64,000 nucleotides of DNA from JAMXLO01 sp963719805 (GTDB taxonomy: Bacteria; Pseudomonadota; Alphaproteobacteria; Acetobacterales; Acetobacteraceae): NCBI GenBank assembly GCA_963719805.1, contig CAVRDF010000007.1, positions 496,001-560,000 on the forward strand, read 5' to 3'. The number at the start of each line of letters is the position of its first letter. Positions within the stretch are counted from its first letter, which is position 1. This document shows positions 8,576-17,075 of this stretch, piece by piece. The notes below the pieces were generated by a model. The model searched no databases. It was not told the origin of the DNA and worked only from the letters and a program-made list of their open reading frames with translations. A program made the translations under genes and the position numbers.

Positions 8576-10183
8576 ATGGCGGATCAGACAACCGAACTCG
8601 ACGCGCTGGTGATTGGCGCGGGGTTCGCCGGCCTCTACCAGTTGCTATGCCTGCGTGATCGGCTCGGCCTTTCCGTCAAGGCGTTGGAAGCCGCCCAAGG
8701 CGTCGGTGGCACCTGGTATTGGAATCGCTATCCCGGTGCCCGCTGCGATTCGGAAAGCCACGTCTACTGGTACACCTTCTCTCCCGAGCTGATGCGCGAG
8801 TGGGAATGGTCTGAGCGCTATCCCGGCCAGGCCGAGATCCTGCGCTACCTGGACCACGTTGCCGACAGGTTCGACCTCAAGCGCGACATCCATTTCAACA
8901 CCCGCGTGACGTCCGCGCGATACGACGATGCGGCCAACCGCTGGCACGTCCGCACCGAACAGGGCGAGACGTTCGTGGCGAAGTTTCTTGTCACCGCCGT
9001 CGGCTGCCTGTCCACCGCGAACGTGCCGCAGCTCGCCGGCCTGCAGGATTTCAAGGGCGACTGGTATCACACCGGACAGTGGCCGCACGCAGGCGTCGAC
9101 TTCACCGGCAAGCGCGTCGGCATGATCGGCACCGGATCCACCGGCATCCAGGCCGCACCGGTGATCGCGGCACAGGCCAAACACCTGACAGTGTTTCAAC
9201 GCACCGCGAACTACTCGGTGCCGGCACGCAATGTCCCGTTGACGCCGGACTTCAAGCAGTACGTCAAACAGAACGCGCACGAAATCCGCGCGACGACGCA
9301 TCAGACCTACAACGGCATGGGCTTCAAGGTGGAGGATCGCAAGGCCGTCGAAACCTCGCCGCAGGAACGCGAAGAGCTCTACGAAGCCGCGTGGGAGCGC
9401 GGCGGCCTGCAGTTCCGCGCGACTTTCCAGGACATGCTGGTCAGCAAGCAGGCGAACGACACCGCGGCCGATTTCATCAAGCGCAAGATCCGCTCCATCG
9501 TGAAGGATCCAAGAACCGCGGCAATCCTGTCGGACATCGATCATCCCTATGCCGCCAAGCGCCCGCCGATCGATACCGATTACTTCGAGACCTACAATCG
9601 CCCCAACGTCTCTTTGGTTGGCGTAAGGGCAACACCCATCGAACGGATTTCCGCCAACGGCATCTGCACCAACGAGGGCGAGTATCCGCTCGACATCATC
9701 GTCTTCGCCACCGGCTTCGACGCCATGACCGGTCCGCTTCTGCGCATGAACATAACCGGACGAGATGGCCTCGCCCTCAAGGATGTCTGGCAGGCAGGCC
9801 CGCGCAATTACCTGGGACTGCAGGTCGCCGGCTTCCCCAACCTGTTCACCATCACCGGTCCCGGCAGCCCGTCCGTGCTGTGCAACATGCCAGTGGCCAT
9901 CGAGCAGCACGTCGACTGGATCACCGAGTGCGTCGACTACATGCGAAAGCACGAACTGCAGCGCATTGAAGCGACGACCGACGCGGCCGAGAACTGGATC
10001 GCCGAAGTGAATGAGGTCGCCAGCAAGACGCTGCTGCCCTTGGCGACACACTCCTGGTACCTCGGCGCCAACATTCCCGGCAAGCCACGCGTGTTCATGC
10101 CCTATGCCGGCGGCATGATCCGCTATCGCGAGATCTGCCAGGATGTGGCCGCGCGCGGCTACGCCGGCTTCGCGCTTTCTTAG
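8576..10183 (+). CDS. flavin-containing Baeyer-Villiger-type monooxygenase
   Basis: A 535-residue class B flavoprotein monooxygenase. The FAD Rossmann motif G-x-G-x-x-G is at residues 14-19. The Baeyer-Villiger fingerprint F-x-G-x-x-x-H-x-x-x-W-P is at residues 159-170 (FKGDWYHTGQWP), and the NADPH Rossmann motif (GMIGTGSTGIQ) follows at about 180. The residues VGGTWYWNRYPGARCD are typical of the cyclohexanone-monooxygenase-like subgroup. It inserts oxygen next to a ketone using NADPH and O2; the natural substrate is unknown. The ATG at 8576 (MADQTTELD) is preceded by AAAGGGA. It is divergent from the marR-exporter operon across a shared palindrome, suggesting co-regulation in detoxification or catabolism of a ketone-like compound. 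Confidence 0.88.
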   Translation: MADQTTELDALVIGAGFAGLYQLLCLRDRLGLSVKALEAAQGVGGTWYWNRYPGARCDSESHVYWYTFSPELMREWEWSERYPGQAEILRYLDHVADRFDLKRDIHFNTRVTSARYDDAANRWHVRTEQGETFVAKFLVTAVGCLSTANVPQLAGLQDFKGDWYHTGQWPHAGVDFTGKRVGMIGTGSTGIQAAPVIAAQAKHLTVFQRTANYSVPARNVPLTPDFKQYVKQNAHEIRATTHQTYNGMGFKVEDRKAVETSPQEREELYEAAWERGGLQFRATFQDMLVSKQANDTAADFIKRKIRSIVKDPRTAAILSDIDHPYAAKRPPIDTDYFETYNRPNVSLVGVRATPIERISANGICTNEGEYPLDIIVFATGFDAMTGPLLRMNITGRDGLALKDVWQAGPRNYLGLQVAGFPNLFTITGPGSPSVLCNMPVAIEQHVDWITECVDYMRKHELQRIEATTDAAENWIAEVNEVASKTLLPLATHSWYLGANIPGKPRVFMPYAGGMIRYREICQDVAARGYAGFALS

Positions 10184-10199
10184 CTTCGCAGCAGCGCGG

Positions 10200-11006
10200 T
10201 CAGAGCCCCGATGCGCCCTGCCCGCGCCGCTGCGAGACATGCCACGGCACCAGCAGCCGCTCCGCTCGCTCCACCAGCCAGAACAGCAATAGACCAAGCG
10301 CGGCGAGCATCACAATGATGGCGAACGCCAGATCCATGCGCAGTTGCCCCGCCGCCATCTGGATGAAATAGCCGAGCCCAGCATCACCGCCGATCCACTC
10401 GGCGATCGTGGCACCCACCGTGGCATTCACCGCCGCACCCTTCAGTCCGACGAAGAGTTGCGGCAGCGCCGCCGGCAGCCGCATCCGCCAGAACGTCCGA
10501 AGCCCGCCCGCGCCGGTCGAACGGCAGAAGCGTTCCAGATCCACCGGCAATGAAATGAAACCAAGGATGCCGTTGAGCAGGATCGGAAAGAAGCAGACCA
10601 GAAACACGATGATGATCTTCGGCAGGAACCCAAAGCCGAACCACGTGACGAAAATCGGTGCGAACACGATCTTCGGCACCATCTCCAGCGTCACCGCCAG
10701 CGGATAGAACGTGCGCCGCAGCAGCTTGGAGAAAGCCACCAGCACGGCAAGCGGAATGCCGAGCACGATCGCCACGGCAAAGCCGCACACCGTCTCCATT
10801 CCGGTGACCAGCGTGTATTGCAGGATGCGGGTGACGTTGCGGGCATACTGTTGGGCGATATCCGACGGCGGCGGCACGATGTAGAGCGGCACATGGAAGG
10901 CGCGCACCGCAAATTCCCACAGTGCCACCAACGCAATACCGAACACGATCGGCGTGCCGACAGCGGCGATGCGATCCCACATCGGATGCATCGTCTCCGT
11001 CGTCAC
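10200..11006 (-). CDS. ABC transporter permease (nitrate/sulfonate/taurine type)
   Basis: A 268-residue inner-membrane permease of the SsuC/TauC family with about six membrane helices. The conserved EAA-like loop is visible in the region FCRSTGAGGLRTFWRMRLPAAL (here split: FCRSTGAGG and RTFWRMRLPAALP), which docks with the ATPase. Its start overlaps the end of the upstream ATPase gene by four bases (ATGA), so the two are translated together. It ends 16 bases from the convergent monooxygenase gene. With the ATPase and binding protein it forms a complete importer. Confidence 0.88.
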   Translation of the reverse strand: MTTETMHPMWDRIAAVGTPIVFGIALVALWEFAVRAFHVPLYIVPPPSDIAQQYARNVTRILQYTLVTGMETVCGFAVAIVLGIPLAVLVAFSKLLRRTFYPLAVTLEMVPKIVFAPIFVTWFGFGFLPKIIIVFLVCFFPILLNGILGFISLPVDLERFCRSTGAGGLRTFWRMRLPAALPQLFVGLKGAAVNATVGATIAEWIGGDAGLGYFIQMAAGQLRMDLAFAIIVMLAALGLLLFWLVERAERLLVPWHVSQRRGQGASGL

Positions 11007-11770
11007 AGCACGCCGTATCCCAGGAAGATCTCCTTGATCTCCGCCACGATCTCCTGAAACGCCGCGCCCTGCCGCACATGCAGATCGCGCGGCCGGTCAA
11101 GTGCCACACTCACCTGCCTCACGACACGCCCCGGCCGCGGCGAGATCACGTAGATCTCGTCGGATAGTTGCACGGCTTCCTCGATCGAATGGGTCACCAG
11201 CACCATCGTGCGCTGCTCGCGCATCGACAGCCGCTCGAGATCGCCCCGCAACTGCTCGCGTGTCATCGCGTCGAGCGCGCCGAGCGGCTCGTCCAGCAAA
11301 ATCAACGGCGGGTCATGGATCAACGCGCGGCAGAAGGCAGCCCGCTGCTGCATCCCGCCGGACAGCTCCCACGGATGCCGATCCAGGAACTCGCCGAGCC
11401 CGACAGACGACAGCAATTCACGTGCCTTCGCCTCATAAGCATGCCGCTTCAGCCCGCGCATCTCCACTTGCAGCAACACGTTGTCGAGCGCGCTGCGCCA
11501 CTCCACCAGCGCGTGGCCCTGAAACACGATACCGAGATTGACATATGGCTCGCGCACCGCCGCGCCGTCGATCGCAATGCCGCCGCGCGTCGGCGCCAGC
11601 AGCCCGGCAATCATCAGCAGCAGCGTGCTCTTGCCGCAGCCCGACGGGCCGACGAACGATACGAATCGCCCTGGCGCGATGTTCAGATCGATCGGACCGA
11701 TCGCGTGCACCGGGCGCAGACCGGTGCCGAACACCTTCTCCACGCCCTGCACAGCGATCGAGACACTCAT
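11003..11770 (-). CDS. ABC transporter ATP-binding protein (nitrate/sulfonate/taurine type)
   Basis: A 255-residue ATPase. Walker A is GPSGCGKST (about residues 41-49), the signature LSGGMQQR is near 140, Walker B is LILLDEPLGALD near 160, and the switch His lies in VLVTHSIEEA. Closest in layout to SsuB/TauB. It powers the adjacent permease. It lies between the binding-protein gene (15-base gap) and the permease gene (4-base overlap), in the usual order. Confidence 0.9.
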   Translation of the reverse strand: MSVSIAVQGVEKVFGTGLRPVHAIGPIDLNIAPGRFVSFVGPSGCGKSTLLLMIAGLLAPTRGGIAIDGAAVREPYVNLGIVFQGHALVEWRSALDNVLLQVEMRGLKRHAYEAKARELLSSVGLGEFLDRHPWELSGGMQQRAAFCRALIHDPPLILLDEPLGALDAMTREQLRGDLERLSMREQRTMVLVTHSIEEAVQLSDEIYVISPRPGRVVRQVSVALDRPRDLHVRQGAAFQEIVAEIKEIFLGYGVL

Positions 11771-11785
11771 CGGCCGGGATGTTGA

Positions 11786-12814
11786 TCAGCCAGGCACAAA
11801 CTCGTTGGTGTAGAAGTAGCTCGCCGGCTTGTCGGTCTGCAGGCTCTGATAATTCTTCAGCAGATCAAGCGCGCTCTGCCAGTCAGCCGGCACATTCAGC
11901 CCGACACGTTTCTCGCTGTTCTTCGGCGAGATCAGGATCGACAGCGTCACATCCAGCACCTTGCGATTCTGCACCTTCGCCTTTTCGTCCGGCGCGCCGC
12001 CCTGCGTCTTCAATACGGCCGCAACAGCGGCATCAGGATTTGCCTGGGCCGCCTTCACCGAGGCCAACGTTGCGCCGACGAAGCGCTTCACCAGATCAGG
12101 ATTGCTGTTGACCATGTCGCGATGCGCCACGATCGAATAACCAGGCTGCGCCACGCCATACTGCGTATAGGTCAGGGCGACGGGTGTCTTGCCGCCATTC
12201 GCTTCGATCTCCGCCGGCTTGTCGTCGATGCCGCCGAGGATCGCCGGCGCCAGTCCCTGCAGATAGCTCGGCACCAGCGCGCTCTCGGCCACGTTCACGA
12301 TCTTGATCTTGTCGATATCGACACCGGCATTCTTGCACGCAACCTGGAACAGCGTGTTCACCCCCGAGCCCGCAGTTGTCATCACCTGCTTGCCTTCCAG
12401 ATCCTTCAGCGTCTTGATCCCGGAATCCGGATTGGCCAGCACCGCATCCGTGCCCTCCGCATCGATCGTGCACACCGAAATCACCGGCGCGCCTTTCGCC
12501 GCCTGGGTCATCATTGTCACCGAGGACGCATAGGCAAACGTGCTGTCCTTGTTGGCGACAAGCTGCACCGCATTGCCGGACCCGTTGCCCTGCTTCACCT
12601 CGGCATCGATGCCGGCCTTGCCATAAATACCGTCGGCCTCGCCCAACAGGAAGATGCCGTGCGAGCCATAGAAGATCCAGTTGGTGCGCAATACGACCTT
12701 GTCGGCTGCATGCGCGCGACGGCTGGAAAACGCCGCACCAAGCGCGGCAGCGCCGGTGATGGTCAGCAGGTCACGGCGACGCGGCACGAAGCCTTTCGTA
12801 AAGCCGATGGTCAT
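11786..12814 (-). CDS. ABC transporter substrate-binding protein, NMT1/THI5-like
   Basis: A 342-residue periplasmic binding protein. The N-terminus has a twin-arginine-like signal (RRRDLLTITGAAALGA) with cleavage after AHA near residue 36. The mature start VVLRTNWIFYGSHGIFLLGEA is typical of the NMT1/THI5 (SsuA/TauA/ThiY) family, which binds nitrate, alkanesulfonates or pyrimidine precursors. The ATG at 12814 is favoured over the one at 12826 because it has a GGGGGA ribosome site directly before it. First gene of the three-gene importer. The ligand cannot be told from sequence; the adjacent monooxygenase hints at an organic, perhaps sulfonate-like or heterocyclic, compound. Confidence 0.85.
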   Translation of the reverse strand: MTIGFTKGFVPRRRDLLTITGAAALGAAFSSRRAHAADKVVLRTNWIFYGSHGIFLLGEADGIYGKAGIDAEVKQGNGSGNAVQLVANKDSTFAYASSVTMMTQAAKGAPVISVCTIDAEGTDAVLANPDSGIKTLKDLEGKQVMTTAGSGVNTLFQVACKNAGVDIDKIKIVNVAESALVPSYLQGLAPAILGGIDDKPAEIEANGGKTPVALTYTQYGVAQPGYSIVAHRDMVNSNPDLVKRFVGATLASVKAAQANPDAAVAAVLKTQGGAPDEKAKVQNRKVLDVTLSILISPKNSEKRVGLNVPADWQSALDLLKNYQSLQTDKPASYFYTNEFVPG

Positions 12815-12914
12815 CTGTTCCCCCATATTTGCGCTTTGCCAAGCCCGGCATCATAGGCACCAACGCGATCTGCAATCCATCCCGCCGCCGGCTGCTCATG
12901 AATTCGTAAGCCGC

Positions 12915-13033
12915 GGTGAACAGCTTCACAGCAACGACCCGGAAACCGGCGTAGCAAGCTGTCTCCAGCCTACTCTTCCCGACTACCCTTCCCAGCCTGG
13001 CCGTCCCGGTTTCGCCGGGGCGGCCTTTTGTTT
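12915..13033 (+). ncRNA. candidate small structured RNA ending in a terminator
   Basis: In the gap between the binding-protein gene and the EIIA gene, the + strand carries a perfect 7-base stem (ACAGCTT at 12920-12926 with AAGCTGT at 12956-12962) enclosing CCGG-AAA-CCGG (12939-12949). About 35 bases later there is a strong intrinsic terminator. No protein gene lies upstream on this strand, so the terminator needs another transcript to end: either a small RNA or the leader of the tiny gene at 13086. No known RNA family was recognised. Confidence 0.3.
12999..13033 (+). terminator. Rho-independent terminator
   Basis: GGCCGTCCCGG pairs with CCGGGGCGGCC across a short loop (one G-U pair), followed by TTTTGTTT. 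This is a textbook intrinsic terminator for the + strand. The reverse strand has no T tract after the stem, so it does not serve the leftward genes. Confidence 0.7.
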
Positions 13034-13085
13034 CTCCGTATCATTTTGACATTCGGCCGCAATGTAAGGCTGCCAGATTCCCCGC

Positions 13086-13166
13086 ATGTCGATGGACCGC
13101 CTGCTGCTTATCATCGGGCTGTGTCTTGCAGCCTTGACCGTCGTTCTGGTGATCGTCGCGGACTAG
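13086..13166 (+). CDS. putative 26-residue single-helix membrane peptide
   Basis: ATG at 13086 to TAG at 13166 encodes 26 residues: a short MSMDR head, an uninterrupted run of about 18 hydrophobic residues, and a final Ala-Asp. Such a peptide would be a single membrane helix, like KdpF or YbgT-type subunits. No good ribosome site is visible. It lies just after a strong terminator and 4 bases before the convergent end of the PtsN-like gene. It could be a chance reading frame; the compositional match to a membrane helix is the only support. Confidence 0.3.
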   Translation: MSMDRLLLIIGLCLAALTVVLVIVAD

Positions 13167-13170
13167 AGGG

Positions 13171-13620
13171 TCAAACCCCCGCCAGCAGCCCATGCACCGC
13201 CGAGGCATCAGCCGCCTGCCGCAGCCGCCGCACAAACGCCGCGTCACGCAACGGCCGCGACAATGTCGCCAGAGTCGTCAAATGCAGATTCGCCGCATCA
13301 TCCGCCGGCGTCAGCAGCAGGATCACCAGATCCACCGGCTGCTCATCGATGGCGGCGAAATCGATCGGGCGTGCCAGCCGCACGAACAGCACGAAGCTCC
13401 GGCCTATCGTCGCCAGCCGCGCGTGCGGCAGCGCGAACCCCTTGCCCAAACCGGTGGAACCCAGGTTCTCGCGCGCCTGCAACGCCTCGAACACCGCGCG
13501 CCGCTCCAGCCCCAGCGCCATCGCCGCGCGCGCCGCGAGGTCTTGCAGCAACTGCGCCTTGTCCGGCACGCGCAGCCCAACGATGACCTGATCCGGCCCG
13601 ATCAACTCGCCAATTGTCAT
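13171..13620 (-). CDS. PtsN-like PTS EIIA domain protein in the kdp operon
   Basis: A 149-residue protein of the fructose/nitrogen-PTS EIIA family. The phosphorylatable histidine is His66 in GFALPHARL, matching the GIAIPHG block of EIIA-Ntr. The ATG at 13620 overlaps the kdpE stop (TGATG); a TTG at 13623 is an alternative start. In E. coli PtsN (EIIA-Ntr) binds the KdpD sensor kinase and changes its activity (established knowledge). A PtsN-like gene fused to the end of the kdp operon therefore suggests a dedicated KdpD modulator. No other PTS gene is nearby. It might alternatively be the genome's general EIIA-Ntr, although that usually sits next to rpoN. Confidence 0.82.
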   Translation of the reverse strand: MTIGELIGPDQVIVGLRVPDKAQLLQDLAARAAMALGLERRAVFEALQARENLGSTGLGKGFALPHARLATIGRSFVLFVRLARPIDFAAIDEQPVDLVILLLTPADDAANLHLTTLATLSRPLRDAAFVRRLRQAADASAVHGLLAGV

Positions 13621-14318
13621 CAATCCGGCGCCCTGAGGCGATAACCCACACCGGTCTCCGTCTGGATCAGTTCAGGCTTCTCGGTATCGCGCTCGATCTT
13701 CTGGCGCAACGCCCGGATATAGATCCGCAAATACTGCACGTCCGTATTCGGCCCCCACACCTCGCGCAGGATCAGGTTGTGGGTAACCACCTTGCCGGCA
13801 TGCGTCACCAGCAGCCGCAGCAGATCATATTCGCGCGGTGAGAACTTCACCTCCTTGCCGCGCACTGTGACGATACGGCGCACCAGATCGACCGTCAGGT
13901 CGCCGCTGCGGAACAGCGGTTTCTCGCCTTGCTGTTGCAGACGGTGCCGCTGCGCCGCACGCAAACGCGCCAACAGTTCGTCCACGCCGAATGGCTTGGT
14001 CACATAATCGTCCGCGCCGAGATCCAGCGCCATGACCTTCGCTTTCTCATCCTCACGGCTCGACAGCACGATAATCGGCAGCATCGCACCGCTGTCGCGA
14101 ATGCGCCGGATCACCTCCAACCCATCGACATCCGGCAAACCAAGATCCAGCACCACAAGATCGGCGCGCTTCTGCCGCACCGCGTCCAGCGCCGCGCCGC
14201 CGGTTTCCGCCTCGATCACCACATAGCCCTGGCTGCCCAGTCCGGCGCGCAGGAATCGCAGAATTGCCGGTTCGTCATCCACCACCAGCACGCGCGCCGG
14301 TGCCGAACCCATGCTCAT
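13620..14318 (-). CDS. kdpE: potassium-responsive response regulator KdpE
   Basis: A 232-residue OmpR-type response regulator. The receiver domain (residues 1-120) has the acidic pocket DDE, phospho-Asp in VVLDLGLPD and the conserved Lys (YVTKPFG). The winged-helix DNA-binding domain (about 135-230) has the VVTHNLILREVWGP block. It is phosphorylated by KdpD and activates the kdpFABC promoter. The start overlaps the end of kdpD by four bases, and the stop overlaps the PtsN-like gene. The phased CATATA repeats at 21795-21844 are a plausible binding site. Confidence 0.93.
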   Translation of the reverse strand: MSMGSAPARVLVVDDEPAILRFLRAGLGSQGYVVIEAETGGAALDAVRQKRADLVVLDLGLPDVDGLEVIRRIRDSGAMLPIIVLSSREDEKAKVMALDLGADDYVTKPFGVDELLARLRAAQRHRLQQQGEKPLFRSGDLTVDLVRRIVTVRGKEVKFSPREYDLLRLLVTHAGKVVTHNLILREVWGPNTDVQYLRIYIRALRQKIERDTEKPELIQTETGVGYRLRAPD

Positions 14319-17023
14319 CGCTGCATGTTCTCAATGCTCTCGGCCGGCTGTGCGGCGTTGACGAATACCGGCAGCCGCACGGTGAACACCGCGCCCGAGC
14401 GATCGGTGCGATTGGACGCCGTGATCGTGCCGCGCATCGCTTCGATGAAACCGCGGCAAATCGCCAAGCCCAATCCCGTACCGGCGCGCCGCCGATCGGC
14501 GCCGCCACTGCGATAGAACTTGTCGAAGATACGCTCCAGATCGACCGGCGGAATGCCAGGCCCTTCATCCATCACCTGCACTGTCATGTTGCCGTCGTCG
14601 CGCCACGCACGGACCGAGATCTGTGTGCCAGCAGGCGCATACTTGCTGGCATTGTCCAGCAGGTTGAACAGCACCTGCTCGAACAGTACCGCATCCGCAT
14701 CCAGCATCGGCAAATCAGCCTCCAGCGACACATGCGTGCGATGGCCAGACAGGATCTTGCTTGCGCGGCGCAGTGCGCTGCCAATCGCGTCCGACAGCTC
14801 GATCGGACCCGTCTCCAGCCGCAGTGGACCAGATTCAAGCCGCGTCATGTCCAACAGGTTGCCGATGAAACGATTGAGCCGCTCGGCCTCGTCCTGGATG
14901 TTGCGCACCAGATCGGCTCGCGTCGCCTCGTCCTGTGTCCCAAGGCTGGTCGCCGACCCAAGGATCGACGCCAGCGGGGTACGCAGATCATGCGAAATCG
15001 ATGTGAGCAGTGCAGCGCGCAACTTGTCCGTCTCGGCCACCAGTCGCGCGCGATCGACATCCTCCACCAGATTGACCCGCTCGATCGCCAGCGCCGCCTG
15101 GTCCGACAGCGCGTTGAGCAGCCGCATCTGGTCCGGCGTCAAGATCGCCCCCGGTTCGTCTCGATCGATGCCAATCACGCCCACCGCGCCGCGCCCGGTG
15201 TTCATCGGCAGGAACAGGCGTTTGGCACCAGGCAGCGTGTCCGAACCACGCCCCGCGACATGATTGCGCTCCCAGCACCAGCGCGCCGCCGCGACATCGG
15301 CGGCATCCAGCGTATCCTCCGGCGGGAAGCCGGCGCGCACCGCGACCGTGCCGTTCTCCGGCAACAGGATCACCACGCGCACCTTCAGCATCAGCGCGAT
15401 CTGATGCACCGTCGCCCACAGCAAGTCGTCCAGGTTCGCCGCGCCCGCCAGCTTGCGGCTGAACTGATACAGCTCCTCCGTCGTGCGCGCGCGCTGCCGC
15501 GCCACGATCGCCTGCGACCGCACCCGCGCTGTCAGGTTGGATGCGATCACCGCGGTTATCGCAAAGAAGAACAGTGCCGCGACATTCTCGGGATCCTCGA
15601 TCGTGAAGGTGTACAGCGGTGGCAGGAAGAAGAAGTTGTACGCCATCATGCTGAGGAAGCTGGCGAACAGCGCCGGCCACAACCCGTACACCACCGCGGT
15701 CACCAGCACCGCGGTGATGAACGCCATCGCCACGCTGGCCAGGCTCAGCATCTGGTGCAGCAGCAACGCGACGCCAAGCGATATCGCGACGAACGCCGCC
15801 CCGCCGAGCCAGGCCTTCGGTTCACCGGCGCGCCGCGCGACCTCCCGCAGCGATGGCTGCTCCCGCGCCTCCCGCGCTTCGCGTGTGCGCCCCACCACAT
15901 GCACGCTGGCGCCACCTGCCTTGCGGATCAGGTCCTGCGCCAGCGTCTCGCGGAACAGCTCGCGCCACCTCGAGCGCGGCGGCTGCACGATGATGATGTG
16001 AGTGAAATTATTGGCGCGTGCGTAATCCGCGATAGTGTCCGCCACATCCTGTCCCGGCAGCGTCACTGTCTCGGCGCCCAGCTTCTCCGCCAATCGCATC
16101 GTCTCGGCGATGCGGTCGCGCTCCGCATCGCTCAGGTTCAGGCTGCGTCCGGTCTCCACACGGATCGCGGTCAGCGGCGCCTTCAGGCTGTCCGCCATGC
16201 GCCGCGCCAGACGCACCACATCGGTGCTGCTGGGGTCGCTGCCTATACAGGCCAATACACGCTCGCCCGCCGCCCACGGCCCCTGGATCGCGTGCGCCTG
16301 CATATAGCGCACCATCTGCTCGTCCACCCGTTGCGCGGTGCGGCGCAATGCCAGCTCGCGCAGCGCGGTAAGATTACCAGGCGAGAAGTAGTGTTGGATC
16401 GCCCGATCCGCCTGGTGCGGCACATAGACCTTGCCGTCCTTCAGGCGCTGGATCAGGTCGTTCGGCGTCAGATCGATCAGCTCGATGTCGTCCGCCTTGT
16501 CGATGATCGAATCCGGCACCGTCTCGCGCACCCTGATACGCGTGATGCGTGCCACCACATCGTTCAGGCTTTCCACATGCTGGACATTCAATGTCGTATA
16601 GACATCGATGCCGGCGGCAATCAGCTCCTCGACATCCATATAACGCTTCGGATGCCGGCTGCCCGCGGCATTGCTGTGCGCCAGCTCATCGACCAGCGCC
16701 AGCTGCGGCCGCCGCGCAAGCAGCGCATCTAGGTCCATCTCCTGCAGCACGCGCCCGCGATAATCCGCCGCGCGCCGAGGCAGCACTTCCAGCCCGTCCA
16801 GCAGCGCCTCGGTCTCGGTGCGGCCGTGCGTCTCGACCACGCCGACAACCACATCGACACCTTCGCGCTTGCGGGCCTGCGCCGCCGACAGCATTTCGAA
16901 TGTCTTGCCGACGCCTGGCGCGGCTCCGACGAAGATCTTCAACCGCCCGCGCGAGCCCTGCTGCGCGTCCTGCAACAACGCGTCAGGTGAAGGCCTGCCC
17001 TCGCGAGAACTCCGATCGTCCAA
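14315..17023 (-). CDS. kdpD: potassium sensor histidine kinase KdpD
   Basis: A 902-residue inner-membrane sensor kinase of normal length. In order it has the KdpD domain with Walker A (FVGAAPGVGKT, about residues 31-41), a universal-stress-type domain (about 250-375), four membrane helices (about 400-500), a GAF domain (about 520-650), the HisKA phospho-acceptor in SISHDLRTP (about 675), and an ATPase domain with GTGLGLAICRGF. It senses potassium limitation and phosphorylates KdpE. The start is a TTG at 17023. Its ribosome site (GGGAGGAG) lies inside a palindromic repeat inserted between kdpC and kdpD. Confidence 0.93.
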   Translation of the reverse strand: MDDRSSREGRPSPDALLQDAQQGSRGRLKIFVGAAPGVGKTFEMLSAAQARKREGVDVVVGVVETHGRTETEALLDGLEVLPRRAADYRGRVLQEMDLDALLARRPQLALVDELAHSNAAGSRHPKRYMDVEELIAAGIDVYTTLNVQHVESLNDVVARITRIRVRETVPDSIIDKADDIELIDLTPNDLIQRLKDGKVYVPHQADRAIQHYFSPGNLTALRELALRRTAQRVDEQMVRYMQAHAIQGPWAAGERVLACIGSDPSSTDVVRLARRMADSLKAPLTAIRVETGRSLNLSDAERDRIAETMRLAEKLGAETVTLPGQDVADTIADYARANNFTHIIIVQPPRSRWRELFRETLAQDLIRKAGGASVHVVGRTREAREAREQPSLREVARRAGEPKAWLGGAAFVAISLGVALLLHQMLSLASVAMAFITAVLVTAVVYGLWPALFASFLSMMAYNFFFLPPLYTFTIEDPENVAALFFFAITAVIASNLTARVRSQAIVARQRARTTEELYQFSRKLAGAANLDDLLWATVHQIALMLKVRVVILLPENGTVAVRAGFPPEDTLDAADVAAARWCWERNHVAGRGSDTLPGAKRLFLPMNTGRGAVGVIGIDRDEPGAILTPDQMRLLNALSDQAALAIERVNLVEDVDRARLVAETDKLRAALLTSISHDLRTPLASILGSATSLGTQDEATRADLVRNIQDEAERLNRFIGNLLDMTRLESGPLRLETGPIELSDAIGSALRRASKILSGHRTHVSLEADLPMLDADAVLFEQVLFNLLDNASKYAPAGTQISVRAWRDDGNMTVQVMDEGPGIPPVDLERIFDKFYRSGGADRRRAGTGLGLAICRGFIEAMRGTITASNRTDRSGAVFTVRLPVFVNAAQPAESIENMQR

Positions 17024-17027
17024 TCAC

Positions 17028-17072
17028 TACTCCTCCCCTCTCCTTGAGGGAGGGGGTCAGGGGAGAGGAAAA
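17028..17072. repeat. dispersed GC-rich palindromic repeat, family 2
   Basis: The kdpC-kdpD gap consists almost wholly of a palindromic element: CTCCCCTCTCC, then GAGGGAGGGGG, then AGGGGAGAGG. Related copies lie at 48725-48816 and 56620-56663, and a degraded one at 28743-28768. On the leftward strand it supplies the purine-rich ribosome site of kdpD. Confidence 0.5.
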
Positions 17073-17075
17073 CCT

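Noticed and set aside
8645..10297. 550-residue frame opposite the monooxygenase
   Set aside because: The + strand has all monooxygenase motifs; the reverse frame has none.
12815..13085. TPP or cobalamin riboswitch before the NMT1/THI5-like importer
   Set aside because: I could not find the conserved core of either on the leftward strand; the structure seen is on the opposite strand.
14264..16732. 822-residue frame opposite kdpD
   Set aside because: Antisense shadow rich in Arg, His and Gln; KdpD motifs on the other strand are complete.
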